Shown: positions 1 through 6,992 of the stretch, in pieces
Layout: each line of letters starts with the position of its first letter
Numbering within the stretch: position 1 is the first letter of the stretch
From: Planctomycetota bacterium
GTDB lineage: Bacteria > Planctomycetota > Planctomycetia > Pirellulales > Pirellulaceae
Assembly: GCA_019347795.1 (NCBI GenBank)
Contig: JAHWKS010000108.1
Span: forward strand, 1 to 10,036
DNA length: 10,036 bases
Direction: 5' to 3'
Notes under the pieces: generated by a model
The model's database searches: none
What the model saw: the letters and a program-made list of their open reading frames with translations, nothing else
What the model was told of the DNA's origin: nothing
Program-made: the position numbers and the translations under genes

Positions 1-333
1 AACATCTGGTGCTGGCCGGTCGGCTCGGGAGAAGTCTATGGCTACCGGATGGACACGAGCATGCCGCCGGCGGTTCGAGCCGGCGTCACTCCTCGACTGC
101 TGGCCGATCATGACATCGGCGAGTGGAATACCTTCGAGATCACGATGAAGGGTGATCGGCTGTGGGTGAAGCTCAACGGAAAACAGGTCATCGAAAACGC
201 TCAGCTTCCCGGCGTCCCCGCACAGGGCCCCCTCGCCCTGCAACATCACGGCGGCAAGCGTAACGGGGAGTGGGTGAGCCCTCCGGCGCTGGTCCAGTTC
301 CGAAACATCTATATCAAGGAGCTGGAGGACTGA
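1..333 (+). CDS. DUF1080 (3-keto-disaccharide hydrolase-like) protein, C-terminal part
   Basis: The reading frame is open from the first base, so the gene starts outside the window; about 110 residues are visible before the TGA at 331-333. The visible part carries the typical ending of DUF1080 (Pfam 3-keto-disaccharide_hydrolase): a GEWNTFEI segment, then GDRLWVKLNGKQV, then a Gly/Pro turn, GPLALQHHGG, and the last beta strand VQFRNIYIKEL. In this family the fold is a concanavalin-like beta sandwich. Members are usually exported and are abundant in Planctomycetota, where they are linked to sugar or glycoside breakdown. No signal peptide can be judged because the N-terminus is missing. The gene ends six bases before rsmH and its last codons contain the rsmH ribosome binding site, so the two may be cotranscribed. 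The domain call is solid; the substrate is unknown. Confidence 0.85.
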   Translation, partial: NIWCWPVGSGEVYGYRMDTSMPPAVRAGVTPRLLADHDIGEWNTFEITMKGDRLWVKLNGKQVIENAQLPGVPAQGPLALQHHGGKRNGEWVSPPALVQFRNIYIKELED

Positions 334-339
334 TGACGA

Positions 340-1221
340 ATGGCTGGGGAGAAGTCGGTACACGCCTCGGTTTTGGCGCAGGAGGTGCTGCGGTGGCTGG
401 ATCCGCAGGCGGGGGATGTGCTGGTCGATGGCACGTTGGGCGGGGGCGGGCATACGCGGCTGCTGGCGGAGGCGGTGGGGCCGACGGGGCTGGTGATCGC
501 CTTTGATCGCGATCCGCGGGCGCTGGCGGCGGCGGAGCGGAATCTGGCGGGGATGCCCGTCAAGCTGGCCCATGCCAACTTCTCGGAGATGGCGGCTGTG
601 CTTGACTCGGAAGCGACGGGTCCGGTAAAAGGCATCCTGCTCGACCTGGGGCTGTCGAGCGATCAACTCGCCGATGCGTCGCGCGGCTTCAGCTTCCTCG
701 CCGAAGGCCCGCTCGACCTGCGGTTCGACCCGACGGAAGGGGCGCCGGCTTCGCAGTTGGTGAACCGCCTCGGCGAGAAGGAGCTGGCCGATGTGATTTA
801 CCGTTATGGCGAGGAGCGGTTCAGCCGGCGGATCGCGCGGAGGATTGTCGAGCGCCGGAAGACGAAACCGATCGAGACGGCCGGCGAGCTGGCCGAGCTG
901 GTGCGCGGCTGCGTCCCCCGCTCCCGCGGCCATGCGATCGATCCGGCGACCCGCACCTTTCAGGCGCTGCGGATCGCGGTGAATCGTGAGCTGGAATCGC
1001 TGGAAACTACTTTGCGAGTCATCCCCGACATCCTGGCGCCGGGAGGACGGGCGGCCGTCATCAGCTTTCATTCATTGGAGGATCGGCTGGTGAAAACCGC
1101 CTTCCGCGACGACCCGCGATACGATGCACTCACCCGCAAGCCGATCCGTCCAAGCGAGGAAGAGATTCGCCGCAACCCGCGCAGCCGCTCCGCGCGACTG
1201 CGAGTCGCGGCACGAAGATAA
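340..1221 (+). CDS. rsmH: 16S rRNA (cytosine(1402)-N(4))-methyltransferase RsmH
   Basis: RsmH (MraW) uses S-adenosylmethionine to methylate N4 of C1402 in the 16S rRNA P-site region. The 293-residue length is near the family norm. The visible family blocks are the SAM-binding motif DGTLGGGGH (30-38), FDRD (55-58), LLDLGLSS (100-107) followed by RGFSF, the substrate-side PATRTFQALRI (202-212), ISFHSLEDR (241-249) and the C-terminal NPRSRSARLR (279-288). The usual LDMR block reads LDLRFD. The ATG at 340 is chosen because the protein aligns from its first residues (HxSVL near the start) and GGAGG lies at 324-328, inside the preceding gene; the ATG at 333 is in another frame. The expected dcw neighbours (mraZ upstream, ftsL/ftsI/mur genes downstream) are absent. 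Confidence 0.97.
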   Translation: MAGEKSVHASVLAQEVLRWLDPQAGDVLVDGTLGGGGHTRLLAEAVGPTGLVIAFDRDPRALAAAERNLAGMPVKLAHANFSEMAAVLDSEATGPVKGILLDLGLSSDQLADASRGFSFLAEGPLDLRFDPTEGAPASQLVNRLGEKELADVIYRYGEERFSRRIARRIVERRKTKPIETAGELAELVRGCVPRSRGHAIDPATRTFQALRIAVNRELESLETTLRVIPDILAPGGRAAVISFHSLEDRLVKTAFRDDPRYDALTRKPIRPSEEEIRRNPRSRSARLRVAARR

Positions 1222-1234
1222 CTGCTGCCGACAC

Positions 1235-1250
1235 GCCTCAAGGAGGAGGC
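1235..1250 (+). promoter_or_regulatory. Ribosome binding site of the LysM gene inside a short hairpin
   Basis: AAGGAGGAGG (1240-1249) is a strong Shine-Dalgarno sequence ending five bases before the ATG at 1255, and it fixes that start. The flanking GCCTC (1235-1239) can pair with GAGGC (1246-1250). This makes a five-pair GC stem whose six-base loop carries AAGGAG. The pairing is seen in the sequence; any effect on translation is inference. Confidence 0.55.
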
Positions 1251-1254
1251 TTCT

Positions 1255-1926
1255 ATGGAACGCCGCGTGAAGCTTACGATCGCCGCCATCGCCCTGTCCC
1301 TTTTGGTCGCCGGTATGGTGCGGCGCTGGGCGAAGGAGGGCGAGTGGCCCTTCGCCGCCAGTCGGTCGCCGGACAAACCGCTGGAAACGTCAGGTGTGCA
1401 CGACGAGACGATGGAGCGCCATCCGCAGGTGGCGTCCTCGCCGGCGTGGCCGAATGAGCAGCGCGGCGCCGTCTCTCCCGCTCCCCCGCCGTTGCCGCAG
1501 CACGACTTCGCGCCGCTGGACCGCACGTCCCGCGATGAAGGCGTGATGCGGGCGTCGTTCCTTCCCAACCCGTCGCCGGAGACGCGGCTTCCTTCGTCCC
1601 CCGATTCCGCGGCAAGCCAGGCGGAGAACGATTCAGGGAACACGGCGGCCACAGTCCCTGCTCAACCCGCCGCGCCGCCGTACTATCCGCAGACTTCGCA
1701 GGCCGGCTTTGACATCCAGGCGCCATCCGACCGCTACGTGATCCAGCCGAACGACAGTTACTGGTCGATCTCCCAGCGCGTCTACGGCACGGCCAAGTAT
1801 TTCCAAGCACTCTTCGAGCACAACCGCCGCATCTGTCCGCAGCCCGACCGGCTGCCCGCGGGCGTCACACTCGAGACTCCGCCGCAGGAGGTCTTGCAGC
1901 GGTCGTATCCGGAGTTGCTTCGTTAG
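1255..1926 (+). CDS. Membrane-anchored LysM-domain protein
   Basis: This is a 223-residue protein with three parts. An N-terminal hydrophobic segment (about 7-22) is preceded by a short positive stretch (ERRVK) and followed by RRW, so it reads as a signal anchor. A long low-complexity linker rich in Pro, Ser and Ala (about 35-155) follows. The C-terminal domain (about 159-209) has the LysM pattern YVIQPNDSYWSISQRVYG...LFEHNR, ending LPAGVTLETPP. LysM domains bind N-acetylglucosamine-containing polymers such as peptidoglycan, so the likely topology is an inner-membrane anchor with the LysM domain in the periplasm. A strong ribosome binding site (AAGGAGG) fixes the start. The gene begins 33 bases after rsmH, where ftsL sits in many bacteria; it has the bitopic plan of FtsL but no visible FtsL coiled coil. 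Its last 62 bases overlap the convergent DUF2254 gene. The specific role is unknown. Confidence 0.88.
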   Translation: MERRVKLTIAAIALSLLVAGMVRRWAKEGEWPFAASRSPDKPLETSGVHDETMERHPQVASSPAWPNEQRGAVSPAPPPLPQHDFAPLDRTSRDEGVMRASFLPNPSPETRLPSSPDSAASQAENDSGNTAATVPAQPAAPPYYPQTSQAGFDIQAPSDRYVIQPNDSYWSISQRVYGTAKYFQALFEHNRRICPQPDRLPAGVTLETPPQEVLQRSYPELLR

Positions 1927-3259
1927 CCCGCAGTTGGGCGATTACCTCGCGAGAGCGACGGCGCAGCGTTTGTTGATCGTCGCCGTCGTCAAGCCCCGCG
2001 TCGCAGTTGCGCTGAATCCGCTCGGCGAACTGGAGCAGCGCTTGCCGGTCGCCTTGCCGGTCCGCCAACGCGCCGATCACCGCCAGCGCGTCCAGAAGGC
2101 GGACGTTAATGGAGAGATCGTTGCGGCCGTAATAGTGAATCTGGCGGAAGGCGGCCTCGAGCGCCTGGGGGAAATCGACGGAAGGGGCGATGACGCGCAA
2201 GCATCCGCCGCGATCGAACCGGTACGGCGAGGGAATGCGGCGCTGCGCCAGCTTGCCCAGCGCCGCGGCCAGGCGGTCGATGCAGGCGATGGCGGTAAAT
2301 GGCGCGTTGATGCCGGGCGATAACGCCCGCACCGCAATCTCCACCATGTCCTCGATGGGGCAGATCACGTCCTGCTGTGAGGTGCGACGCAGGCCAATCA
2401 GGACGGCGCCGCGCACGTCATCCTCCGCCGCCTCGGCGCCCTCGGCCGGCCACACAGTCGCCAGAACGGCGCCGGCAATGGCGAAGTCGCCCGGGCGGAG
2501 CTCGAGCCGGAGCACCACGTCGTGTTTTTTCGCGGCCTCCATCAGTCCGCCGAGGTGGACGGCCTCGACATAGCCGTCGCGCGCAGCGCGGATTCGGCCG
2601 CCGGGCTCCTCCAGGGCGGCGAGCCGCCGTTGAACCGTCTCCGCGTCCGTAGGCGCGGGCGATTCCTGGTCGAAATCGGCATTTTTCAGCGATTCGGGAA
2701 ACAGCCGCTCCAAGGCTCTGTCGATGTCGCCCGCCACCAGCGCCACGATGTGCGGGGCCTGGACCAATTGGGCGATGTGATGGATCAGAAAGATCAGCAC
2801 GCCCATGCTGGCGATCGCGCCGATCACCCCCACGTAAACCGAAAGATTGGGCGTCAGCAACCCGGCATCCGAGGCGCCCACGCGTCGCAGCACCACCAGG
2901 CAGTAAAGGCTCGTGGCCAAGAGCAGCCCGATGGATATCTGGGGGACGTTGTCTGCCGCGAAGGTGCGCAAAAGCCGCGAGCCGAATTGCGACGTCGCAA
3001 CCGAAACGGTCACCAGGGTAATCGAGAAGACGACGCCGGTGACGGTGAACATCGCCCCCGCGATGGCCGCAAGAGTGGCCCGTCCTGCTTCGGGCGTGAT
3101 CTGAAACCAGGGCCAGTTCTCGAATGTCTTCTCGTTGATTGCTTCGTCCAACATCGGAAACGCCACACCCATCGCCAAACCGCCGGCGATCATCAACCCC
3201 GGCAAGAACCAAAAGCTCGAGCGAAGCGAGTCCCACCATCCCAGCAGCCGTACGATCAT
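1865..3259 (-). CDS. DUF2254 predicted membrane protein
   Basis: This is a 464-residue protein with four predicted membrane segments in its first 165 residues (about 16-36, 62-84, 107-125, 139-161) and a soluble C-terminal portion. DUF2254 hallmarks are present: VVFSITLVTVSVATSQFGSR right after TM2 (76-95), and LSPGIN.PFTA (313-322). The usual Asp after PGIN is Ala here (319). I know no established function for the family. The ATG at 3259 is preferred because GGAG lies eight bases upstream and the protein then starts with the short charged stretch before TM1; an in-frame ATG at 3298 would add 13 residues with no good ribosome binding site. The 3' end overlaps the convergent LysM gene by 62 bases, and the last 20 or so residues look non-conserved (Ala/Pro/Thr-rich). 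Confidence 0.9.
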   Translation of the reverse strand: MIVRLLGWWDSLRSSFWFLPGLMIAGGLAMGVAFPMLDEAINEKTFENWPWFQITPEAGRATLAAIAGAMFTVTGVVFSITLVTVSVATSQFGSRLLRTFAADNVPQISIGLLLATSLYCLVVLRRVGASDAGLLTPNLSVYVGVIGAIASMGVLIFLIHHIAQLVQAPHIVALVAGDIDRALERLFPESLKNADFDQESPAPTDAETVQRRLAALEEPGGRIRAARDGYVEAVHLGGLMEAAKKHDVVLRLELRPGDFAIAGAVLATVWPAEGAEAAEDDVRGAVLIGLRRTSQQDVICPIEDMVEIAVRALSPGINAPFTAIACIDRLAAALGKLAQRRIPSPYRFDRGGCLRVIAPSVDFPQALEAAFRQIHYYGRNDLSINVRLLDALAVIGALADRQGDRQALLQFAERIQRNCDAGLDDGDDQQTLRRRSREVIAQLRANEATPDTTAARPPAAESRV

Positions 3260-3318
3260 GCTTTCCACTCCGAAACGATCCCCCCGCGCATCATGCATGG
3301 GAAACCGGCGACCCCTCT

Positions 3319-3324
3319 GTTATA
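3319..3324 (-). promoter_or_regulatory. Candidate -10 box for the DUF2254 gene
   Basis: On the minus strand the sequence reads TATAAC, five of six matches to TATAAT, about 60 bases upstream of the chosen ATG at 3259. No convincing -35 box is seen at 16-18 bases. The position in the 125-base gap between the alcohol dehydrogenase stop and this start is reasonable. Confidence 0.35.
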
Positions 3325-3384
3325 CAGTCACGTTTGCCGGCGGCGTCGGCGTGCTCTACCGCGCGGATATTGCGGACCAGCCGT

Positions 3385-4584
3385 TCACCAGGCTTCCTGA
3401 AGAATCGCGAGCAGATCCTCCTCAGTCGGCTGGCGAGGGTTTATCGTCATCAATCGTTTGATCGCGAATGCCTTGCGGGCGAACTCGGGGAGTTGTTCCT
3501 CTCGGCCGCCGAGGTCGCGGATGCGAAGGGGGATGCCGATGTCGCGCTTGAGCTGCTCGACGGCGTCGGCGGCGAGGGCGGCCGCCTGGGATTCGTCGAG
3601 ACCGCGGATGTCCTCGCCCAACAGTTCCGCCACGCGGGCCAGCCGAGCGGTTCGTTGCGGAAGGTTGTAGCGCATGACGAATGGGAGAAGCAGTCCATTT
3701 CCGGTGCCGTGGGAGCAGTGCAGCTCGCCCCCCAGGGGATACTCCAGGGCGTGCACCAGGGCCACGCCGCAGTTGGAGAAGGCCAGCCCGGCCAGCGTCG
3801 CCGCCAAGGCCATTCCTTCCCGCGCCGCCAGGTTCCTCGGCTCCCGCACCGCGGTGCGAAGATGCCGTGCGATCAGCGTGATCGCCGTCTCCGCCAGCAC
3901 GTCTCCCAGCGGATGGGCGCCGTCGTAGGCGTGCGATTCGTCCGGCGGCAGTGCGGAATAGTCCGTCGCCGTGTACGCCTCGATGGCGTGCGTCAGCGCG
4001 TCGATGCCGCTGTCGGCCGTCACCCGGGGAGGACAGGTGAGCGTCAACTCCGGATCGACCACCGCCAGCGCCGGCCGCAGGTAATTGCTGAGCGTGCTGA
4101 CCTTGATCTTCTGCTCTGTGTCGGTGAGCACGGCGGCGTGCGAGACTTCGCTTCCTGTGCCGGCCGTGGTGGGGACGCCCACCAGCGGAGTGACGGGGCC
4201 GGGGACGTTGTCCCAACTGAAGTAGTCGCTCGGCCGGCCACCGTGGGTGAAGAGGACGGAGACGATTTTCGCCAAGTCCATATTGCTCCCGCCGCCGACG
4301 CCGACAATCACGTCCGGTCGAAACCGAGCGGCGCACTCCACGCCGCGCAACGCGGCTTGCAGCGACGGCTCCGGCTCCCCGCCGTCAAAAATTTCGACGG
4401 CGACATCCGCCTCGGCCAGGCTCGCCTCGACCGGCCGAACCACGCCCGCCTCCACGAGCACCGGATCGGTCACCACCAGCGCCCGCATCCAGCCTCGGCG
4501 GGCGACGTGGCTTCCCAGCTCATTCACGGCGCCGCGTCCGAAGACGAGCCGCCCGGCGGAGTAGAAGTTCCAGATCGTTCGCAT
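3385..4584 (-). CDS. Iron-containing (group III) alcohol dehydrogenase family protein
   Basis: This 399-residue protein is a typical length for the Fe-ADH family, which interconverts alcohols or hydroxyacids and carbonyls with NAD(P). The N-terminal nucleotide domain shows VGVGGGSNMD (94-103) and VPTTAGTGSEVS (137-148), both family signatures. The C-terminal helical domain carries the metal site: Asp195 and His199 in DSGIDALTHAIE, His278 in VHALEYPLGG and His292 in CSHGTGNGLLLP, matching the D/H/H/H set of FucO. The His that follows four residues after the third ligand in FucO-like enzymes is Tyr282 here, a variant I also recall in hydroxyacid-oxoacid transhydrogenases. The substrate cannot be read from sequence. 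The ATG at 4584 has a weak AGGA just upstream. It is transcribed toward the DUF2254 gene and diverges from the ABC operon. Confidence 0.93.
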   Translation of the reverse strand: MRTIWNFYSAGRLVFGRGAVNELGSHVARRGWMRALVVTDPVLVEAGVVRPVEASLAEADVAVEIFDGGEPEPSLQAALRGVECAARFRPDVIVGVGGGSNMDLAKIVSVLFTHGGRPSDYFSWDNVPGPVTPLVGVPTTAGTGSEVSHAAVLTDTEQKIKVSTLSNYLRPALAVVDPELTLTCPPRVTADSGIDALTHAIEAYTATDYSALPPDESHAYDGAHPLGDVLAETAITLIARHLRTAVREPRNLAAREGMALAATLAGLAFSNCGVALVHALEYPLGGELHCSHGTGNGLLLPFVMRYNLPQRTARLARVAELLGEDIRGLDESQAAALAADAVEQLKRDIGIPLRIRDLGGREEQLPEFARKAFAIKRLMTINPRQPTEEDLLAILQEAW

Positions 4585-4615
4585 CGTCCTGTCTCGCAGT
4601 TGAACGGCCGCGGCA

Positions 4616-4621
4616 AGTATA
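4616..4621 (-). promoter_or_regulatory. Candidate extended -10 promoter for the alcohol dehydrogenase gene
   Basis: The minus strand reads TGCTATACT, an extended -10 (TGn) followed by TATACT, five of six matches to consensus. It would start transcription about 25 bases before the ATG at 4584. There is no clear -35 box, as is common for extended -10 promoters. Confidence 0.45.
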
Positions 4622-4730
4622 GCAGCGAACCTTTCTCCTGTCGGCGGCGTAGGGATGGCAGGTAGGGCTATGCGGGGCCCGCGGCAGCGTGTAAGGTTTG
4701 CCGAAAACGCGGACGGCGATAGAGATCACT

Positions 4731-5411
4731 ATGCTGCTGCTGGAAAACGTCAAAAAGTCCTACCGGGAGCCGGACGGCGGGGTGCTGCCGGTGCTCGACA
4801 TCCCCCGCTTCACCGTGGACGCCGGAGAGCAGATGGTGCTGGTCGGCCGCAGCGGATGCGGCAAGACGACGCTGCTGCACGTCATCGCGGGAATCAGCCG
4901 GCCGGATGCGGGCCGCGTGCAGATCGACGGCCGGGATGTGGCGAAGCTTTCCGAGTCCGGCGCCGATAATTTTCGGGCCGCCATGCTTGGCTTCATATTT
5001 CAGACGTTCAACCTGCTCCCCGGCTTCACGGCGCTGGAGAACGTGCTCTTGGGGATGACCTTCGCCCGCAGGAAGTACAATCCGGGACGGGCCAGGGAGT
5101 TGCTCGACCGCGTCGGGCTTTCGCACCGTAGCCATCATAAGCCGGGGCAGCTTTCGGTGGGCGAGCAGCAGCGGGTGGCGGTGGCGCGGGCGCTGGCCAA
5201 CGAGCCGAAGCTGCTTCTGGCCGATGAGCCGACGGCGAACGTCGATCCGGGCAACCAGCAAAACATCATCGACCTGATCCGCGGCGTGTGCAAAGAGGAG
5301 GGCGTGGCGCTGGTGCTGGTGACCCACGGCGAGGAAGTCGCTTCGCAGTTCGAGCGCGTGGATCACCTGGAAGAGATCAACCTGGTCGGCAAGCGGATGA
5401 GCAAGTCATGA
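4731..5411 (+). CDS. ABC transporter ATP-binding protein (LolD/MacB type)
   Basis: This is a 226-residue nucleotide-binding subunit of the LolD/MacB/FtsE group. It powers the FtsX-type permease encoded next to it. Walker A is GRSGCGKT (39-46), the Q-loop Gln is 91 in FIFQTFNLLPGFTALENV, the ABC signature is LSVGEQQRVAVARALA (141-156), Walker B is LLLADEP (161-167) with Glu166, and the H-loop His is 199 in LVTHG. The ATG at 4731 is preferred because MLLLENVKKSY is the usual start of the domain; an in-frame TTG at 4698 would add 11 unrelated residues. The ribosome binding site is weak. It ends in an ATGA overlap with the permease gene, so the two are translationally coupled. It diverges from the alcohol dehydrogenase gene across about 146 bases. 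Subfamily placement is firm; the transported substrate is not visible. Confidence 0.95.
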   Translation: MLLLENVKKSYREPDGGVLPVLDIPRFTVDAGEQMVLVGRSGCGKTTLLHVIAGISRPDAGRVQIDGRDVAKLSESGADNFRAAMLGFIFQTFNLLPGFTALENVLLGMTFARRKYNPGRARELLDRVGLSHRSHHKPGQLSVGEQQRVAVARALANEPKLLLADEPTANVDPGNQQNIIDLIRGVCKEEGVALVLVTHGEEVASQFERVDHLEEINLVGKRMSKS

Positions 5412-6844
5412 GTCTGTGGAAGATCGCCTGGAGAAGTATCCTGCAGCGGGGGCTGGCCTCGGCGCTGACGACGCTCTCGATGGCCCTGGGCGTGATGCTC
5501 GTGGTGGCGGTGCTGCTGTTGTACGGCATCATCTCCACGCAGTTCCAGAACAACTCCAGCCTGGGCTACAACATGATTGTCGGCCCGAATAAAGGCGGCA
5601 AGCTGCAGCTCACGCTGAACACCGTCTACTACCTGAGCGAGCCGGTCGGCATCATCCCTTACAGCTACTACCTGGAGTTCAAAGACGCCCAAGAGCGCAG
5701 CCGGTATGACGGCGTCGAAGAACGTGACGGCAAGTTCGCCGCCTTCACCGCCGCGGCGATTCCCGTCTGCCTGGGCGATTATCTCGGCCGCTTCCGCGTG
5801 GTGGGGACGACGCCCGACATGTTCGAGGAGCTGCGATACGGCCCAGAGGCGAACCTGGAGTACGAGTTCGCCGCCGGCCGCAATTTCCAGACGCGGAGCG
5901 AGGAGCACGGTTTCTTCGAGGCGGTGCTGGGCTCGGCGGTGGCCCGGGAACTGGGGATTTCCGTAGGCGAAACGATCTCGCCCAGCCACGGCGTGCCCGG
6001 CGGTCACGAGCACGAGCAGAAGTTTACGGTGGTCGGCGTGTTGCGCCCCACCGGCACCCCCAACGACCGCGCGGCCTTCATCAACGTCGAAGGTTTTTAC
6101 TTGATGGCCGATCACGCCACGCCGCTGGAAGAGTTCGAGATGGGCGAGAACGAAGTCGCCGCCGAGAGCGAAGAGGAACCCGCGGCGACGGCGAAAAAAT
6201 CCGAGGCGCCGAAATCGCTCTATCCCACCACGCCGCTGCCGGTCAACGAACGGGCGGTGTCGGGCGTCCTGGTTCGCACCATCAGTCCGCTGGTCACCGC
6301 GGGACTGGTGCAGCAGATCGATCGCGGCCGAACCGCGCAAGCCGTGCTTCCGGTGCGGGAGATTTACAACCTCTTCGAGAACATCGTGGGGCCGATCCAG
6401 GCGGTGCTTTTGGCGTTGACGGTGATGATCTGCATCGTCTCGGGGCTCTCGATCCTGGTGAGCATTTACAACTCGATGAGCGACCGGCGGCATGAGATCG
6501 CCGTGATGCGGGCCTTGGGCGCCAGCCGCACCGTGGTGGGCTCGATCGTGCTGATCGAAGCGATCCTGCTCTCGCTCGGCGGAGCGGCGCTGGGCTTTGT
6601 GGCGGGGCACGGCTTGATCGCCTCGGCGGGCGGGATCATCGAAGAGCGGACCGGCGTGCAGATCGGCTTCTTTGACTTCGCCCCGCCCATGGAAGACGTG
6701 GAGCTTTGGATCGGCGGTCCGCTGCTCACCATCCCCATCTCCACCGAGCTCTGGGTCCTTCCCTCGCTCATCCTGCTGGCGATCCTCGTCGGCTTCTGGC
6801 CCGCCGTCGAAGCGTACCGCACAGACGTCGCCAGATCGCTGTAG
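5408..6844 (+). CDS. FtsX/MacB-like ABC transporter permease with His-rich and acidic insertions
   Basis: This 478-residue inner-membrane permease pairs with the ATPase just upstream. TM1 lies at about 20-44, then a large periplasmic (MacB-PCD-like) domain (about 45-325), then three membrane segments (about 330-353, 376-402, 446-466). The FtsX-family cytoplasmic motif SDRRHEIAVMRALGASR is at 358-374. The ATG at 5408 overlaps the preceding stop as ATGA; reading further upstream would only read into the ATPase gene. Two features stand out. One is a His-rich turn, HGVPGGHEHE (194-203), just before FTVVGVLRPTGTPNDRA. The other is an acidic/Ala/Lys linker (about 241-270). From memory, the VVG.L.PTGTP.DR wording resembles permeases of the Zur-regulated PA4063-PA4066-type operons, which hints at metal-related transport, but this is inference. 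The gene ends at the TAG that opens a long palindrome. Confidence 0.92.
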   Translation: MSLWKIAWRSILQRGLASALTTLSMALGVMLVVAVLLLYGIISTQFQNNSSLGYNMIVGPNKGGKLQLTLNTVYYLSEPVGIIPYSYYLEFKDAQERSRYDGVEERDGKFAAFTAAAIPVCLGDYLGRFRVVGTTPDMFEELRYGPEANLEYEFAAGRNFQTRSEEHGFFEAVLGSAVARELGISVGETISPSHGVPGGHEHEQKFTVVGVLRPTGTPNDRAAFINVEGFYLMADHATPLEEFEMGENEVAAESEEEPAATAKKSEAPKSLYPTTPLPVNERAVSGVLVRTISPLVTAGLVQQIDRGRTAQAVLPVREIYNLFENIVGPIQAVLLALTVMICIVSGLSILVSIYNSMSDRRHEIAVMRALGASRTVVGSIVLIEAILLSLGGAALGFVAGHGLIASAGGIIEERTGVQIGFFDFAPPMEDVELWIGGPLLTIPISTELWVLPSLILLAILVGFWPAVEAYRTDVARSL

Positions 6845-6945
6845 CGCGAACCGGACGGGGTCGGGGAGGTTTTTCGGCCCATGTATTTGCCACGTCGCAA
6901 GACCCATCGCCGAAAAACCACCGCGACCCCTTTCGCTCCGCGCAA
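6842..6945. repeat. 104-base imperfect palindrome after the ABC permease
   Basis: The arm 6842-6878 pairs with 6909-6945. By hand count, 30 of 37 positions match, and the inner 22 (6857-6878 with 6909-6930) match at 20. The apex 6887-6900 (TTGC, CACGTC, GCAA) is symmetric about the same centre, leaving one 8+8 base internal bulge. The left arm begins with the permease stop codon. As RNA it would form one long hairpin. There is no T-run after it, so it is not a classical intrinsic terminator. It could protect the ABC mRNA 3' end, stop transcription in both directions, or be a remnant mobile inverted-repeat element. Confidence 0.8.
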
Positions 6946-6952
6946 CGGCGCC

Positions 6953-6981
6953 TTGTCGCTCATTCTCATCCGGCGTATCGT
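6953..6981 (+). promoter_or_regulatory. Candidate trpC promoter, near-leaderless
   Basis: TTGTCG (6953-6958) and TATCGT (6976-6981) are separated by 17 bases, and each matches the sigma70-type consensus at four of six positions. The expected start site is only about five bases before the trpC ATG at 6993. That fits the absence of a Shine-Dalgarno sequence there. The -10 box continues GG, as it does in the lyase promoter at 9357-9362. Confidence 0.45.
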
Positions 6982-6992
6982 GGCCGGCGCCC

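Noticed and set aside
1068..1652. 194-residue open frame on the - strand opposite rsmH and the LysM gene
   Set aside because: Ser/Arg-rich shadow of two recognised genes with good ribosome binding sites.
3139..4665. 508-residue open frame on the + strand
   Set aside because: It is antisense to the well-recognised alcohol dehydrogenase; the translation is Arg/Gly/His-rich with no domain signal, typical of GC-rich shadow frames.
4698..4725. Promoter TTGCCG-N16-TAGAGA for the ABC operon
   Set aside because: The -10 matches only three of six positions and would leave a leader of a few bases; too weak to list.
6857..6930. Classical Rho-independent terminator for the ABC operon
   Set aside because: The stem is strong but the T-run lies inside the stem and none follows it, and the arms are much longer than usual; it is listed as a palindrome instead.
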